Shown here: positions 7,115 to 15,387 of the stretch, one piece after another
Position numbering within the stretch: position 1 is the first letter of the stretch
Layout of the letters: each line of letters starts with the position of its first letter
Assembly: GCA_937926845.1 (NCBI GenBank)
Contig: CALBBS010000082.1
Span: 1 to 15,387, forward strand
Source of the DNA: an uncultured Atopobium sp.
GTDB taxonomy: Bacteria > Actinomycetota > Coriobacteriia > Coriobacteriales > Atopobiaceae
Reading direction: 5' to 3'
Length of the DNA stretch: 15,387 bases
Program-made: the position numbers and the translations under genes
The notes under the pieces: generated by a model
Told to the model about the DNA's origin: nothing
Database searches by the model: none
The model's input: the letters and a program-made list of their open reading frames with translations, nothing else

Positions 7115-7147
7115 GTAACAAGGTAGTATACATCGCCACTTTGTTAC
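7115..7147. promoter_or_regulatory. Inverted repeat flanking the small membrane protein promoter
   Basis: GTAACAA (7115-7121) and TTGTTAC (7141-7147) are perfect 7-base inverted arms 19 bases apart. Between them lies the minus-strand hexamer TATACT (7125-7130). With a 17-base spacer, the weak -35 TGTTCA overlaps the upstream arm. Arms on either side of a -10 box suggest a repressor operator for the small membrane protein/ArsC-family unit. The regulator is unknown. Confidence 0.45.
7125..7130 (-). promoter_or_regulatory. Candidate -10 box for the small membrane protein/ArsC-family unit
   Basis: The minus-strand TATACT lies 34 bases upstream of the ATG at 7090. A weak TGTTCA occupies the -35 position with 17-base spacing. 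It is flanked by the GTAACAA/TTGTTAC repeat. Confidence 0.45.
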
Positions 7148-7160
7148 TGAACATGCACAT

Positions 7161-9278
7161 TTATGCAGGCGCCTGTCCTGTTTCAAGAATGTGCTGGAGC
7201 GCCGCCTCATCTAGCACGGGAACACCCAAACTTTCAGCTTTTGTGAGCTTAGATCCTGCAGCTTCTCCCGCTACTACAAAGCTTGTCTTCTTAGATACAG
7301 AACCAGAAACCTTTGCTCCCATAGCTTTAAGCTGAGCGCCAGCTTCATCGCGTGTGAAGTGCTCAAGAGTTCCTGTTAAAACAAACGTAAGACCAGCAAG
7401 CGTCTGAGGAAGCTCACTTTCTGATTTCTCCTCCTCAAGTACCACGCCTGCCTGACGAAGACGCTCAATAACGGCAACATTTTCTGGTATCGAGAAGAAC
7501 TCGTGTACAGACTCTGCAATCTTAGGGCCAATACCTGGGATTTCAGCGATTTTCTCGACAGGAGCTGTAGCAAGCGCCTGGATGGAGCCAAACTCCTGGG
7601 CAAGAAGCTCTGCAACGTTAGCACCAACATGCCTCATGCCAATACCAAAGAGCACGCGGCTAAGACCTCGCGTCTTTGATTCCTCAACCTGTGCCATAAC
7701 TTTCTTAGCAATAGTATGACCCACGGGGATGCTATCACCAGAAAGGTGATCTGCGGTATCAGTATCGTACACACGACCTGTTGGCATGCTAGCCAGCGTC
7801 TCTTCAGTGAGCTTATCGTAGAAATCGGCCACGTCAGAAAGAACACCCTCTTCAACCATACGGTTAATAAGCTCGTCACCAAGGCCGTCGATGTCCATAG
7901 CCTTTCGACTTCCCCAGTGAATCAAGCGCTCAACTGCTTGGGCAGGGCAATCAATAGAGACGCAGCGGAAAGCCACTTCTCCCTCTTCCTGGATAACAGG
8001 GCTACCACAGCTTGGACACGTAGTTGGCATCTGGAACTCAACAGCATCTGCAGGTCGAAGGCTCAAGACTGGTCCAACAACCTCTGGAATGACATCTCCT
8101 GCCTTGTGGACAATGATGGTATCGCCCTCGCGCACGTTTTTACGACGAATCTCGTCAAGGTTGTGAAGGGTTGCACGTGCAATGGTAGAGCCTGCAACAG
8201 TAACGGGATCAAACTCAGCAACAGGTGTGAGTACGCCCGTACGACCAACCTGAATACGAATTTCTCGCAAAACGGTCTGCTTTTCCTCTGGTGGGAACTT
8301 AAATGCAATAGCCCAACGAGGAGCGCGAGAAGTAAATCCTAAAGCCTCTTGGCTCGCAAATGAGTCAACCTTTACTACCACGCCATCAATGTCGTAGTTA
8401 AGATCTCCTCGCTGCTCAAGAGCTTGCGCACAGAAATCGTGGACCTCCTGAGCGCTCAGGCAACGACGGGCATGTGGATTAACATTAAAGCCGCAGCTAC
8501 GAAGCCAGCTTAAAAACTCCCACTGACTATGAACATCAAGAGGGCCTTCATCGGCTACTGCGTAGATAAAGGTCTCAAGATCTCGGTGTGCGGTAATCTT
8601 TGGATCCTTCTGACGTAAAGAACCAGCGGCTGCATTTCTTGGATTAGCAAAAGGCTGTTTTCCAGCAGCATCCGCATCCTCATTCAAACGAATGAAGGAG
8701 TGCTTGGGCATATAAACTTCGCCGCGGACCTCAATACTCTGGTTGAGGCCTCTATTCTCAACCTGCTCAAGACCAGCCAACGCAAGCTCTCGTGGGACGT
8801 CAGAGATAGTCAAAACGTTTGCCGTAACGTTTTCTCCCGTGCTACCGTCACCTCGTGTAGCAGCACGTACAAACTGACCATCACGATACGTGAGCGCAAC
8901 ACCTAAGCCGTCAATCTTAAGCTCGCAGGTATATGCCACAGGATTAGTGGGCGATGCGCCAAGAGCCTCATCAGTTCTAGAAAGCCATGTATCCAGCTCT
9001 TCCAGGTTCATGGCATCATCCATAGAATACATACGAGCAGCATGCTGAACAGGCTCAAACTGTTCAGAAACATAGCCGCCTACGCGCTGCGTATAGCTAT
9101 CCTCAGTTACAAGCTCTGGATATGCTGCCTCAAGTTGCTGAAGCTCAATAAGCAGTCGGTCAAACTCAGCGTCAGTGAGCTCTGGATTATCAAGGGCATA
9201 GTAGGCATATGCCGCATGGTTCAGGATTCTGTTAAGCTCCGCTGCACGAGCGGCATCTTTTGGCGAAAGTGCTGCCAT
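7161..9278 (-). CDS. ligA: NAD-dependent DNA ligase LigA
   Basis: The protein has 705 residues and all domains of bacterial LigA, sealing nicks in replication and repair with NAD+ as cofactor. Numbered from ATG 9276-9278: domain Ia with AYAYYALDNPELTDAEFD (23-40), which binds NMN; the adenylylated lysine in ELKIDGLG (Lys121); ATRGDGSTGENVT (140-152); an OB-fold with GRTGVLTPVAEFDPV; a four-Cys zinc finger (421, 424, 439, 444); helix-hairpin-helix repeats including IAEIPGIGPKIAE; and a C-terminal BRCT domain (about 623-705, starting LAGLTFVLTGTL). The frame extends five codons upstream, but GGAG 5 bases before ATG 9278 decides the start. A terminator hairpin of the preceding gene ends only about 15 bases before it. 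No terminator follows before the small membrane protein gene. It is essential in nearly all bacteria. Confidence 0.97.
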   Translation of the reverse strand: MAALSPKDAARAAELNRILNHAAYAYYALDNPELTDAEFDRLLIELQQLEAAYPELVTEDSYTQRVGGYVSEQFEPVQHAARMYSMDDAMNLEELDTWLSRTDEALGASPTNPVAYTCELKIDGLGVALTYRDGQFVRAATRGDGSTGENVTANVLTISDVPRELALAGLEQVENRGLNQSIEVRGEVYMPKHSFIRLNEDADAAGKQPFANPRNAAAGSLRQKDPKITAHRDLETFIYAVADEGPLDVHSQWEFLSWLRSCGFNVNPHARRCLSAQEVHDFCAQALEQRGDLNYDIDGVVVKVDSFASQEALGFTSRAPRWAIAFKFPPEEKQTVLREIRIQVGRTGVLTPVAEFDPVTVAGSTIARATLHNLDEIRRKNVREGDTIIVHKAGDVIPEVVGPVLSLRPADAVEFQMPTTCPSCGSPVIQEEGEVAFRCVSIDCPAQAVERLIHWGSRKAMDIDGLGDELINRMVEEGVLSDVADFYDKLTEETLASMPTGRVYDTDTADHLSGDSIPVGHTIAKKVMAQVEESKTRGLSRVLFGIGMRHVGANVAELLAQEFGSIQALATAPVEKIAEIPGIGPKIAESVHEFFSIPENVAVIERLRQAGVVLEEEKSESELPQTLAGLTFVLTGTLEHFTRDEAGAQLKAMGAKVSGSVSKKTSFVVAGEAAGSKLTKAESLGVPVLDEAALQHILETGQAPA

Positions 9279-9283
9279 AACTA

Positions 9284-9287
9284 CTCC
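9284..9287 (-). promoter_or_regulatory. Ribosome binding site that decides the ligA start
   Basis: Minus-strand GGAG lies 5 bases before ATG 9278, making this the start rather than the in-frame ATG five codons upstream, which lacks such a site. Confidence 0.65.
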
Positions 9288-9292
9288 AAACA

Positions 9293-9325
9293 TAAAAACG
9301 TAGGTGCAAGAAATCTTGCACCTAC
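9293..9325 (-). terminator. Intrinsic terminator/attenuator between the glycosyltransferase gene and ligA
   Basis: On the minus strand GTAGGTGCAAG and CTTGCACCTAC form a perfect 11-base stem around ATTT, followed by G and TTTTT. It starts 8 bases after the glycosyltransferase stop and ends 15 bases before the ligA ATG. The plus strand has no T-run after it, so it is one-directional. Confidence 0.85.
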
Positions 9326-9332
9326 CAGGTAT

Positions 9333-12300
9333 TTATTTGCGTCCTCTTAAGGTTCTACCAAGGGCCTTAAGGGCTTCTCGCCGAGCACTTCCATATGGTG
9401 CAAGAGGGTCAATAATCTTGCGCAGAGGACTTGCATCAGAAAGCGCACGCTCGTGGAACTCCGTGACATCTGCATCATTTCTGGCGCCTGGCACCATGTC
9501 CTGAATAATGACCTCATAGAACGGGTTATTACGCGCGTACTTCCAGAAATAGGAAGCCATGTCGCAGCTGGCGTTCTGCCAAGGCTTAATAGCACCGGCA
9601 AAGTGAACAATCTTTGGTGCGCGGCGGGCTGCTTGATAATCATCAAAAACGCTGTTTGGTGCCATTGGATAGAGTTTCTCGGCACGGCCAAAAATGTTGT
9701 GCGTAACGTTCCAGTCAGCTGGTAGATAGACAACACGACCCTGGCACTCGCTGTTCAGAATATCTTGATCGTTGTAGATAAAGATTGGATTGGATGCAAT
9801 ACGCAACCACTCTGGAACAGTGTGATAACGGCGCAGCTCAGCGGTATTGAAGACCATAACTCCCGCCTGGAAGTAGGCGTAGGGATTCTTAAGATTAAGC
9901 ACGTCAAGGCTGTACTTCATGCGGTCTCCGCCGCGAACGTTGAGGTTTGCCAGATAGTCAATATCAAGCGTTGCTGCAATAAGATTATTGCCCATTCTTA
10001 CGTCATACAGTTCTGCGACATTACCGTTAACTACAAGGTCAGAGTCAAGATAGACAACCTTATCGTAAGCAGAAAGAATGTCTTGAGCCAAGAAGCGGAA
10101 GTACGTTTCAACACTAATATGAGCGTTATTAGTGTCTAGCTTGTAGTCCTTGACCATGCGCCACACGTTATAGAACGTAATACGAGCATTTTTATAACGC
10201 GAGAAGTACTTCTTAACCAGCTCCTGCTTTGATCCGCCAATATTGGTGTTAAGGACAACTACATCGTAGAAACGGTTAGGATTGGCATTTTCAAGCATTG
10301 AGCCCATAGCGCAGGTAAGAATTGGAACATAGTTGTTGTCTGCCGCAAAAACAACAGGAACAACGTTCTGGCTTGCAATCTCAGGCTTTTCTTCAAAGAG
10401 AGGAATGAACTTCTGACGAGGCTCTGGATTAGTAAAGTGAATGCACTGCAGCTCTTTTACCTTCCAGTTTTTGCCCTCTGTACGCAGCATATGCATACGC
10501 CAGATATTAAAGAGGCGCTCAGTCAGGTGACCTGGGGTTCTTAGAGCCTCTTTGCTATAGGTGGACATATCAGTACGGGCAGTCCACTCGTCAACAAGTG
10601 GGAACACCCATGCTGCATAGCGATCAAAGAGCTCTTTACGCATGATATACATGTTGCAGAAGCACTGCTGATGACCGTTGAGAAAAGCGTTTACGTCCTC
10701 TGTATACTCTGGATGACGCTCAACAATAAGCGCAGCCATGGTATCCATGTCCTTTGGATGGAGTAGCGGAGCGGAATGGTACTGCTCAAGAGGTGTATTA
10801 GCGCTTCCAGGGAATTTGCGAATATCCTTTACCCCAGTAGTAATAAGGTCATAGCCCTCAATGCACTGAGCAATGGTCTGATCATCAAGACCATATTTCT
10901 TGATGGCATCCTCATCAATGAAGTCATCCATAACCTCACCAAACGGATTTTCTGGATAAACCGTATCGGTAAAGTTGAAGTAGCGACGATAATGACCAAA
11001 GCCAACATAGCGCACATTGGTAATGTTCTTCCATGCCCAATACTGTGTAGTCATCTCACAGTACATGGGGTTTTTCTCGGTAATAGTGTCGCCCTCATCG
11101 TCATGGAGCATATACGTAAAACGATTGGTCTTCTGGCCTGGTCCTACCTGGATAGGCTGAAGGTAATTACTTGCGGGAACATCAACATCTTTATGAGAAG
11201 TAATCAGAATGCGAATAGGCTGCTGCTCAAACATCTTTACCATGTGCTTTCTTTCTAGATATTCCATGTGCTCATCGGCAATCTGTTTCATGCGAACTGC
11301 CCTATCAAACGACAGTCCCTCATCCTGATGCATGAGAGCGGCATATTTCTTTGCATATGTCCTATAGCGATATGCATCGCTGTCTTCTGGAAGCTCAGTA
11401 CCAGTAGCAATAGCCTCGTATGCTTCATCTCTTACAAAGCGATAGAGCTCTCGAGCAGCTACCGATGGTCCAAAGAGAATGGCAAACGGCTCAAGGGCTG
11501 CCTCTTGATCTTCAGGAGCAAGACGGAATCTCCACTCAGCACTCAGAAGCTCCAACAGTCTATGCTTCATTCCCTTAAAGGAGTTGAGATGCGCAATGTT
11601 ATCTGATTTGCCAATATAGAGTTCTACCTGATCAATGTTGTCCAAAAACTGATAGCAGAACTCTCCAAATTTATCTAAAGAAATACGAGAAGCACCAGTT
11701 ACTCCGATACCATAGTGGTACAAAAAGCCTCTGCAAGACTCAAAACCATCGGCAGTCTGGGCCTTATCTGCCAGGATAAATACCTCATAAGCGTCTTCTG
11801 CTCTTACCAGGCGCTCAGAAGTCATTTCTGCAAAGGCAGAGCGGAAAAGTTCTCCACGATACAAGCGTTGCGTAGCTCGCCAATCAAGCTTCTGCCCATA
11901 GCCTTCATCGTAAATAATGCGCAGGATATCGTCACCCTGAGTAAAGTCTGATTGCTGATTAATGTAGCTCTCAAAAGACTTTGCATCAGTTGGGTCAACG
12001 CCATTTTCTGGAATAACAGTAATGCCAAGGTGAAGAATATCAACAGGGTTCTGATCAATACGAGCAACTACCTGCTCAAGAAAATCAGCAGTAACCTCAT
12101 CATCACCGTCTAGGCAAAAAACCCACTCGCCTTTTGTATGAGCGGCAGCAGTTTTACGTGCAAGATGAAGGCCCTGGTTAGTTGGGTGAGTAATAACCTT
12201 GAACCTTGAGTCATCCCCTACTGCTCCTACGATTTTCTCTGGAGTGGAATCTGTTGAGGCGTCATCAACAATAATTGCTTCAAAATCACCAAATGTCTGA

Positions 12301-12377
12301 TTCTTTACACTTTGAATACAACGCCCAATGTATGATTCGATGTTGTATGCAGGAATTACAAAAGAAACCTTAGGCAT
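9333..12377 (-). CDS. Three-module glycosyltransferase: GT2 + DUF4422 + GT8
   Basis: The 1014-residue protein starts at ATG 12375-12377, with AAGGAG 5 bases upstream. Module 1 (about 1-230) is a GT-A family 2 enzyme: SFVIPAYNIESYIGRCIQSV, the nucleotide-site VDDASTDST (37-45) and FCLDGDDE (87-94). A helical linker (about 230-385) follows. Module 2 (about 388-640) is a DUF4422 domain: RILITSHKD, YWAWKN (446-451), YVGFGHYRRYF (457-467), NMYIMRKELFDRY. Module 3 (about 673-960) is GT8: VVFAADNNYVPILTCAMGSM, the metal-binding VVYLDSDLVV with Asp778-x-Asp780, and HFAGAIKPW (925-933). There are no membrane segments, so it probably acts at the inner face of the membrane on nucleotide sugars, adding several sugars to a wall polysaccharide or glycoprotein. 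Donor and acceptor are unknown. It lies 80 bases after the permease gene; a terminator follows. All three modules look intact. Confidence 0.9.
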   Translation of the reverse strand: MPKVSFVIPAYNIESYIGRCIQSVKNQTFGDFEAIIVDDASTDSTPEKIVGAVGDDSRFKVITHPTNQGLHLARKTAAAHTKGEWVFCLDGDDEVTADFLEQVVARIDQNPVDILHLGITVIPENGVDPTDAKSFESYINQQSDFTQGDDILRIIYDEGYGQKLDWRATQRLYRGELFRSAFAEMTSERLVRAEDAYEVFILADKAQTADGFESCRGFLYHYGIGVTGASRISLDKFGEFCYQFLDNIDQVELYIGKSDNIAHLNSFKGMKHRLLELLSAEWRFRLAPEDQEAALEPFAILFGPSVAARELYRFVRDEAYEAIATGTELPEDSDAYRYRTYAKKYAALMHQDEGLSFDRAVRMKQIADEHMEYLERKHMVKMFEQQPIRILITSHKDVDVPASNYLQPIQVGPGQKTNRFTYMLHDDEGDTITEKNPMYCEMTTQYWAWKNITNVRYVGFGHYRRYFNFTDTVYPENPFGEVMDDFIDEDAIKKYGLDDQTIAQCIEGYDLITTGVKDIRKFPGSANTPLEQYHSAPLLHPKDMDTMAALIVERHPEYTEDVNAFLNGHQQCFCNMYIMRKELFDRYAAWVFPLVDEWTARTDMSTYSKEALRTPGHLTERLFNIWRMHMLRTEGKNWKVKELQCIHFTNPEPRQKFIPLFEEKPEIASQNVVPVVFAADNNYVPILTCAMGSMLENANPNRFYDVVVLNTNIGGSKQELVKKYFSRYKNARITFYNVWRMVKDYKLDTNNAHISVETYFRFLAQDILSAYDKVVYLDSDLVVNGNVAELYDVRMGNNLIAATLDIDYLANLNVRGGDRMKYSLDVLNLKNPYAYFQAGVMVFNTAELRRYHTVPEWLRIASNPIFIYNDQDILNSECQGRVVYLPADWNVTHNIFGRAEKLYPMAPNSVFDDYQAARRAPKIVHFAGAIKPWQNASCDMASYFWKYARNNPFYEVIIQDMVPGARNDADVTEFHERALSDASPLRKIIDPLAPYGSARREALKALGRTLRGRK

Positions 12378-12457
12378 ACCAACTCCTTATAAATAAGCAA
12401 TCTCAACTATCTTCTATCTTATCTAAAATACGCCTCTCTTGGGCGGGCAAAAGATGT

Positions 12458-15387
12458 CTACTCGACGCTCTTCAAACTCTCAACCATATCAATATTTTTG
12501 AGCTTAGGTCGCATGGCAACATATACCAACAGCGAGAAGACAAGCGTAAGTCCAAAGGCAAACCAATAACTTGGTGCATGGATAGCTCGACCAAACATAA
12601 CAAGGTCAATCTCGGCAGTTTGAACTACAAATCCCTCAAGGTATGTTCCTAGAACAAGCCCAAAAAACGCTCCAAAGATGGCCAACAAAGCAATCTCTCT
12701 AAAGACATAGGCATCAACTTCATGACGCGTAAATCCAAGTACTTTGAGGCTGGCAATCTCTCTAATGCGCTCTTCAATATTGATATTGGTAAGGTTATAC
12801 AAGACGATAAATGCCAGCAGAGCTGCAGCCACAATAAGAATAGCTACAACACGGTTAACTACGGCAAGTGATTCTCTATAGGTGCGTATAGCTTCATTGA
12901 CGTCATCAACAGTTGCAACTCCTGTCTGGTTAATAAGCTTTTCTCCAAATGCATCTCTCGTTGCCTGATCTTCGGGAAGCGTTGCATACCAGCCGTCCGC
13001 TGCTTGATCTTGAATACCTAGAGAATGCCATGCTAAAGGTCCCAGATACAGATACGACCCAACGTAATTCTCGGTAACTCCTGTAACAGTAAGCGTACTT
13101 GGCTCGCCAGAAGCGTTTCCGATTCTGTCTTGAGCATAGACCTGAATGGTATCTCCCACGCCTACCCCCAGCCGTTTTGCAAGCTTTTCTGTAATTACAA
13201 CCGAATCTTCTCCAAGCTCTATTGCTTGACCAGAAAGACGATTGCGCAGGGTAGCTAAGCCCGTGAGGTCTTGAAGAGAATCGCTGGTCATAATAGTTGT
13301 TCTTGTCAGTGAGCCTGCCTTTTGTGTAGAAGACTCAAGAAGAACGTTTTCTCTGATTATGCGGCGGATATTTGTAGCACCCACCTGATTAAGCTCTGCA
13401 TTAATCTGATCTGCTTCTTCCTCAGAAACATCAGAAGTCATTCCTACTATGTAGTCATAATGCGAGATAGCTGGCCATTGGTTATCAATGATGTCGCTAA
13501 TAGAATCTCTAAGACCAAAAGCAACCAATAAAAGCGCAGTACATCCGGCAATTCCTACCAGCGTCATAATCAAGCGTCGCTTATAGCGGACAAGGTTTCT
13601 GATTGTAACTTTCCACGAGAAAGACAATCTGGACCATAGAGGCTCAACGCGCTCAAGCAAAATCTTTGAGCCCGCTTTTGGAGCTTTTGGAAGCATGAGG
13701 CTAGATGGCTCTTCTTTCAATGAGGATAAAACAGCAGCCATGGTTGAAAGAAGCGTGATGCCTATACCAGAAAGTCCAGAGAGGAGCGCACTATCAAGCT
13801 GAATAGGATAAGGAGCTCCCCCATTTGGGACGGTATAAATTGACCCGTATGCAGAGATAATAACGCCTGGCAACACTTGACTTAAACATGCTATGCCAAT
13901 AACGGCACCCAAAAGTGAGGCAAGCAAGGCATATAACAGGTACTTTGCCGCAATCTGAGCAGTTGAATAACCAAGCGCCTTATGAACACCAATAAGCGTA
14001 CGCTCTTCAGAAACCATACGCGTCATACTGGTAAGTGAAACCAGAGCTGCAACCAAGAAGAACATCAGCGGGAATACATTAGCAATATCATTGATACGCT
14101 CAGAGTCTGCTTGATAAGCTGCAACACCAATCTCTTTTGTGCGATCAAGTACATACACATCAGGCTCTTTAAGCTCATCAATCTTCTTCTGAGCTTCATC
14201 AAGCTCTTTCTGACCGTCAGCAAGTTGTTTCTCGACCTCAGCGCGTTGCTCCTCAAGACTCTGTCTTCCCTCGTTAGTCTGAGCTTCTGCACTTTGGAGG
14301 GCTGTTTGCCCTGCGCTCAGGCGACTAAGCGACGCAGCAAGTTTTTCTTGAGCCACAGCTAACTGATCTGCAGTAGCACTTCTCGCCTCACTCAAATCCT
14401 GACGAGCCTGAGCTACTTGTGACTCTGCCTCATGTAGTTGAGCTGTGCGTTGATCAAGCTCTTCCCTCGCAGCCGCAAGAGTCTGCTGCTGGGTAGCCAA
14501 TTCTGTCTCTGCAGCCGTAATCTGCGCTTGTGTGGCGAGAAGGGCATCTACTTGCGTAGTTGCCAGACCTAAAGCGCTGAGCCGTTGCTGCGCTTCTTCA
14601 AGACTTGAAGCGGTGATACCTTGCGCAGCAAGCCCCGCAAGATACGCATCTCTACCCGCTTCAAACGCACTCTTTTGCTGTGTAAACGTTGCTTGTCCTG
14701 CATTAAAAGCAGCAAGACCAGCCTGATACTGAGCCTCTCCCGCACTAAGCTCAGCTGTTCCCTGAGCTATCTGAGCCTCTGAAGCTGTAATCTGAGCTTC
14801 CGCTTGAGCAAATTGCTGCTCAGCACTGTAGCGCGAAGCTGTAAGCTGCTGACGTCCCGCATCATATTGACGCTGACCATCAGCCAGTTTTTGCTGTTGA
14901 GCGGAAATCTGCGCTTCCGCGTCATCAAGCTTCTTTTGAGCATCCCCTAGTTTATCTGCGGCTTCCTGCCTTGATTGCTCCAGCTTTTGACGAGCCTCAT
15001 CAAGTTGAGCCTGAGCGTCATCTTTGAGCTCTTGCAAACGAAGAGCAGCAAGCGACGGATTCATCTGTGTAATTCGTTCTACAACGCTATCAACTGCACT
15101 CTGATACGCAGATGAGCCGCTTTTATACCTGGTAGCATCTTGAACCGTCAAATACACTTCGGTATAAGGATCATCATCTGCAAAAGCATCTTCAGTGACA
15201 TACACAAATTGCTGCACAATACCGTTGCCTAACGATGTGGTGCCAAAATTGCTGACATACGGATATGTTGGCGCATTTACAAAACCAACAACCGTGTACG
15301 AGCCGCCCTTTAAATGAACGCCGTTTGAAGTATCTGGTAGCTCAATCTGTTGACCAAGGCTAATATCAGCACGTTTCTTGGGATCAG
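12458..15387 (-). CDS. FtsX-like ABC transporter permease with long extracellular coiled coil (partial, 5' end beyond the right edge)
   Basis: The frame is open from the TAG at 12458-12460 to the window edge (about 976 codons); the Met at 15217 is internal, since 56 in-frame codons precede it. These give a beta-rich extracytoplasmic domain (DISLGQQIELPD, YTVVGFVNAP) of MacB type. Numbered from that Met: residues about 57-350 are a Gln/Ala/Glu-rich coiled coil, broken near 197-228 by AAQGITASSLEEAQQRLSA. Then comes a first FtsX unit with helices at about 381-399, 424-458 and 475-500 and the motif SEERTLIGVHKALGYS. A helix follows at 548-570, a second extracellular domain at about 580-780, and a second FtsX unit with helices at about 785-808, 838-865 and 884-903 and the motif EERIREIASLKVLGFT. 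The N-terminal first helix and the partner ATPase should lie outside the window. It may export lipids or peptides, or transmit force to wall enzymes; the substrate is unknown. Confidence 0.88.
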   Translation of the reverse strand, partial: DPKKRADISLGQQIELPDTSNGVHLKGGSYTVVGFVNAPTYPYVSNFGTTSLGNGIVQQFVYVTEDAFADDDPYTEVYLTVQDATRYKSGSSAYQSAVDSVVERITQMNPSLAALRLQELKDDAQAQLDEARQKLEQSRQEAADKLGDAQKKLDDAEAQISAQQQKLADGQRQYDAGRQQLTASRYSAEQQFAQAEAQITASEAQIAQGTAELSAGEAQYQAGLAAFNAGQATFTQQKSAFEAGRDAYLAGLAAQGITASSLEEAQQRLSALGLATTQVDALLATQAQITAAETELATQQQTLAAAREELDQRTAQLHEAESQVAQARQDLSEARSATADQLAVAQEKLAASLSRLSAGQTALQSAEAQTNEGRQSLEEQRAEVEKQLADGQKELDEAQKKIDELKEPDVYVLDRTKEIGVAAYQADSERINDIANVFPLMFFLVAALVSLTSMTRMVSEERTLIGVHKALGYSTAQIAAKYLLYALLASLLGAVIGIACLSQVLPGVIISAYGSIYTVPNGGAPYPIQLDSALLSGLSGIGITLLSTMAAVLSSLKEEPSSLMLPKAPKAGSKILLERVEPLWSRLSFSWKVTIRNLVRYKRRLIMTLVGIAGCTALLLVAFGLRDSISDIIDNQWPAISHYDYIVGMTSDVSEEEADQINAELNQVGATNIRRIIRENVLLESSTQKAGSLTRTTIMTSDSLQDLTGLATLRNRLSGQAIELGEDSVVITEKLAKRLGVGVGDTIQVYAQDRIGNASGEPSTLTVTGVTENYVGSYLYLGPLAWHSLGIQDQAADGWYATLPEDQATRDAFGEKLINQTGVATVDDVNEAIRTYRESLAVVNRVVAILIVAAALLAFIVLYNLTNINIEERIREIASLKVLGFTRHEVDAYVFREIALLAIFGAFFGLVLGTYLEGFVVQTAEIDLVMFGRAIHAPSYWFAFGLTLVFSLLVYVAMRPKLKNIDMVESLKSVE

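Noticed and set aside
7716..8342. A 208-codon plus-strand frame inside ligA.
   Set aside because: It is antisense to conserved ligase domains, with an unnatural composition and no ribosome site.
10776..11258. A 160-codon plus-strand frame inside the glycosyltransferase gene.
   Set aside because: It is antisense to the DUF4422 module; no translation signals or family features.
12378..12457. Terminator between the permease and glycosyltransferase genes.
   Set aside because: Only a 4-base CGCC/GGCG stem with a weak T-rich tail is visible; too weak to call, so co-transcription remains possible.
14168..15049. Repetitive-looking DNA resembling a direct-repeat or CRISPR-like array.
   Set aside because: The repetition comes from Gln/Ala/Glu codons of a coiled coil in an intact reading frame; there are no regular repeat-spacer units.

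Overview
The window (about 46% GC by eye) looks like chromosomal DNA of a low-to-mid GC Coriobacteriia-type actinobacterium, in the Atopobium/Lancefieldella/Olsenella range. I infer this from the gene set (type III glutamine synthetase, a cytoplasmic zinc-dependent phospholipase C-like protein, a multidomain glycosyltransferase with a DUF4422 module, a coiled-coil FtsX-type permease), the codon use and strong AGGAG-type ribosome binding sites. The taxon is an inference and no marker RNA is present. I see no insertion sequence, prophage gene, tRNA, rRNA or CRISPR array. Coding density is high and no gene-free stretch exceeds 300 bases.

Left part. The first 930 bases (minus strand) encode the 5'-3' exonuclease end of DNA polymerase I, cut by the window edge. 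It diverges across a roughly 257-base intergenic region from a type III glutamine synthetase (plus strand, best start GTG at 1188). A strong hairpin terminator separates glnN from the convergent two-gene minus-strand unit: a MntP-type manganese exporter (4733-5311) followed by an orphan solute-binding protein of the Fe(III)-binding type (3402-4688). Divergent from mntP is a cytoplasmic Zn-dependent phospholipase C-like protein (5417-6382), closed by a strong terminator.

Right part. Everything from 6518 to the right edge is on the minus strand. In transcription order it is: an FtsX-like ABC permease with a very long coiled-coil insert (5' end outside the window), a 1014-residue three-module glycosyltransferase (GT2 + DUF4422 + GT8), a perfect hairpin terminator, NAD-dependent DNA ligase ligA, a 60-residue two-helix membrane protein, and a YusI-type ArsC/Spx-family thioredoxin-fold protein. 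The permease and glycosyltransferase are 80 bases apart and may be co-transcribed. The ligA start is only about 15 bases past the terminator, which leaves no obvious room for a separate promoter. The last two small genes seem to have their own promoter, flanked by an inverted repeat.

The window mixes replication and repair genes (polA, ligA), nitrogen assimilation (glnN), metal handling (mntP, binding protein) and envelope functions (permease, glycosyltransferase). I do not see a clear new defence or mobile system. The most unusual objects are the permease with its coiled-coil hairpin, the triple-module glycosyltransferase, the orphan binding protein paired with mntP, and several promoter-associated dyads.
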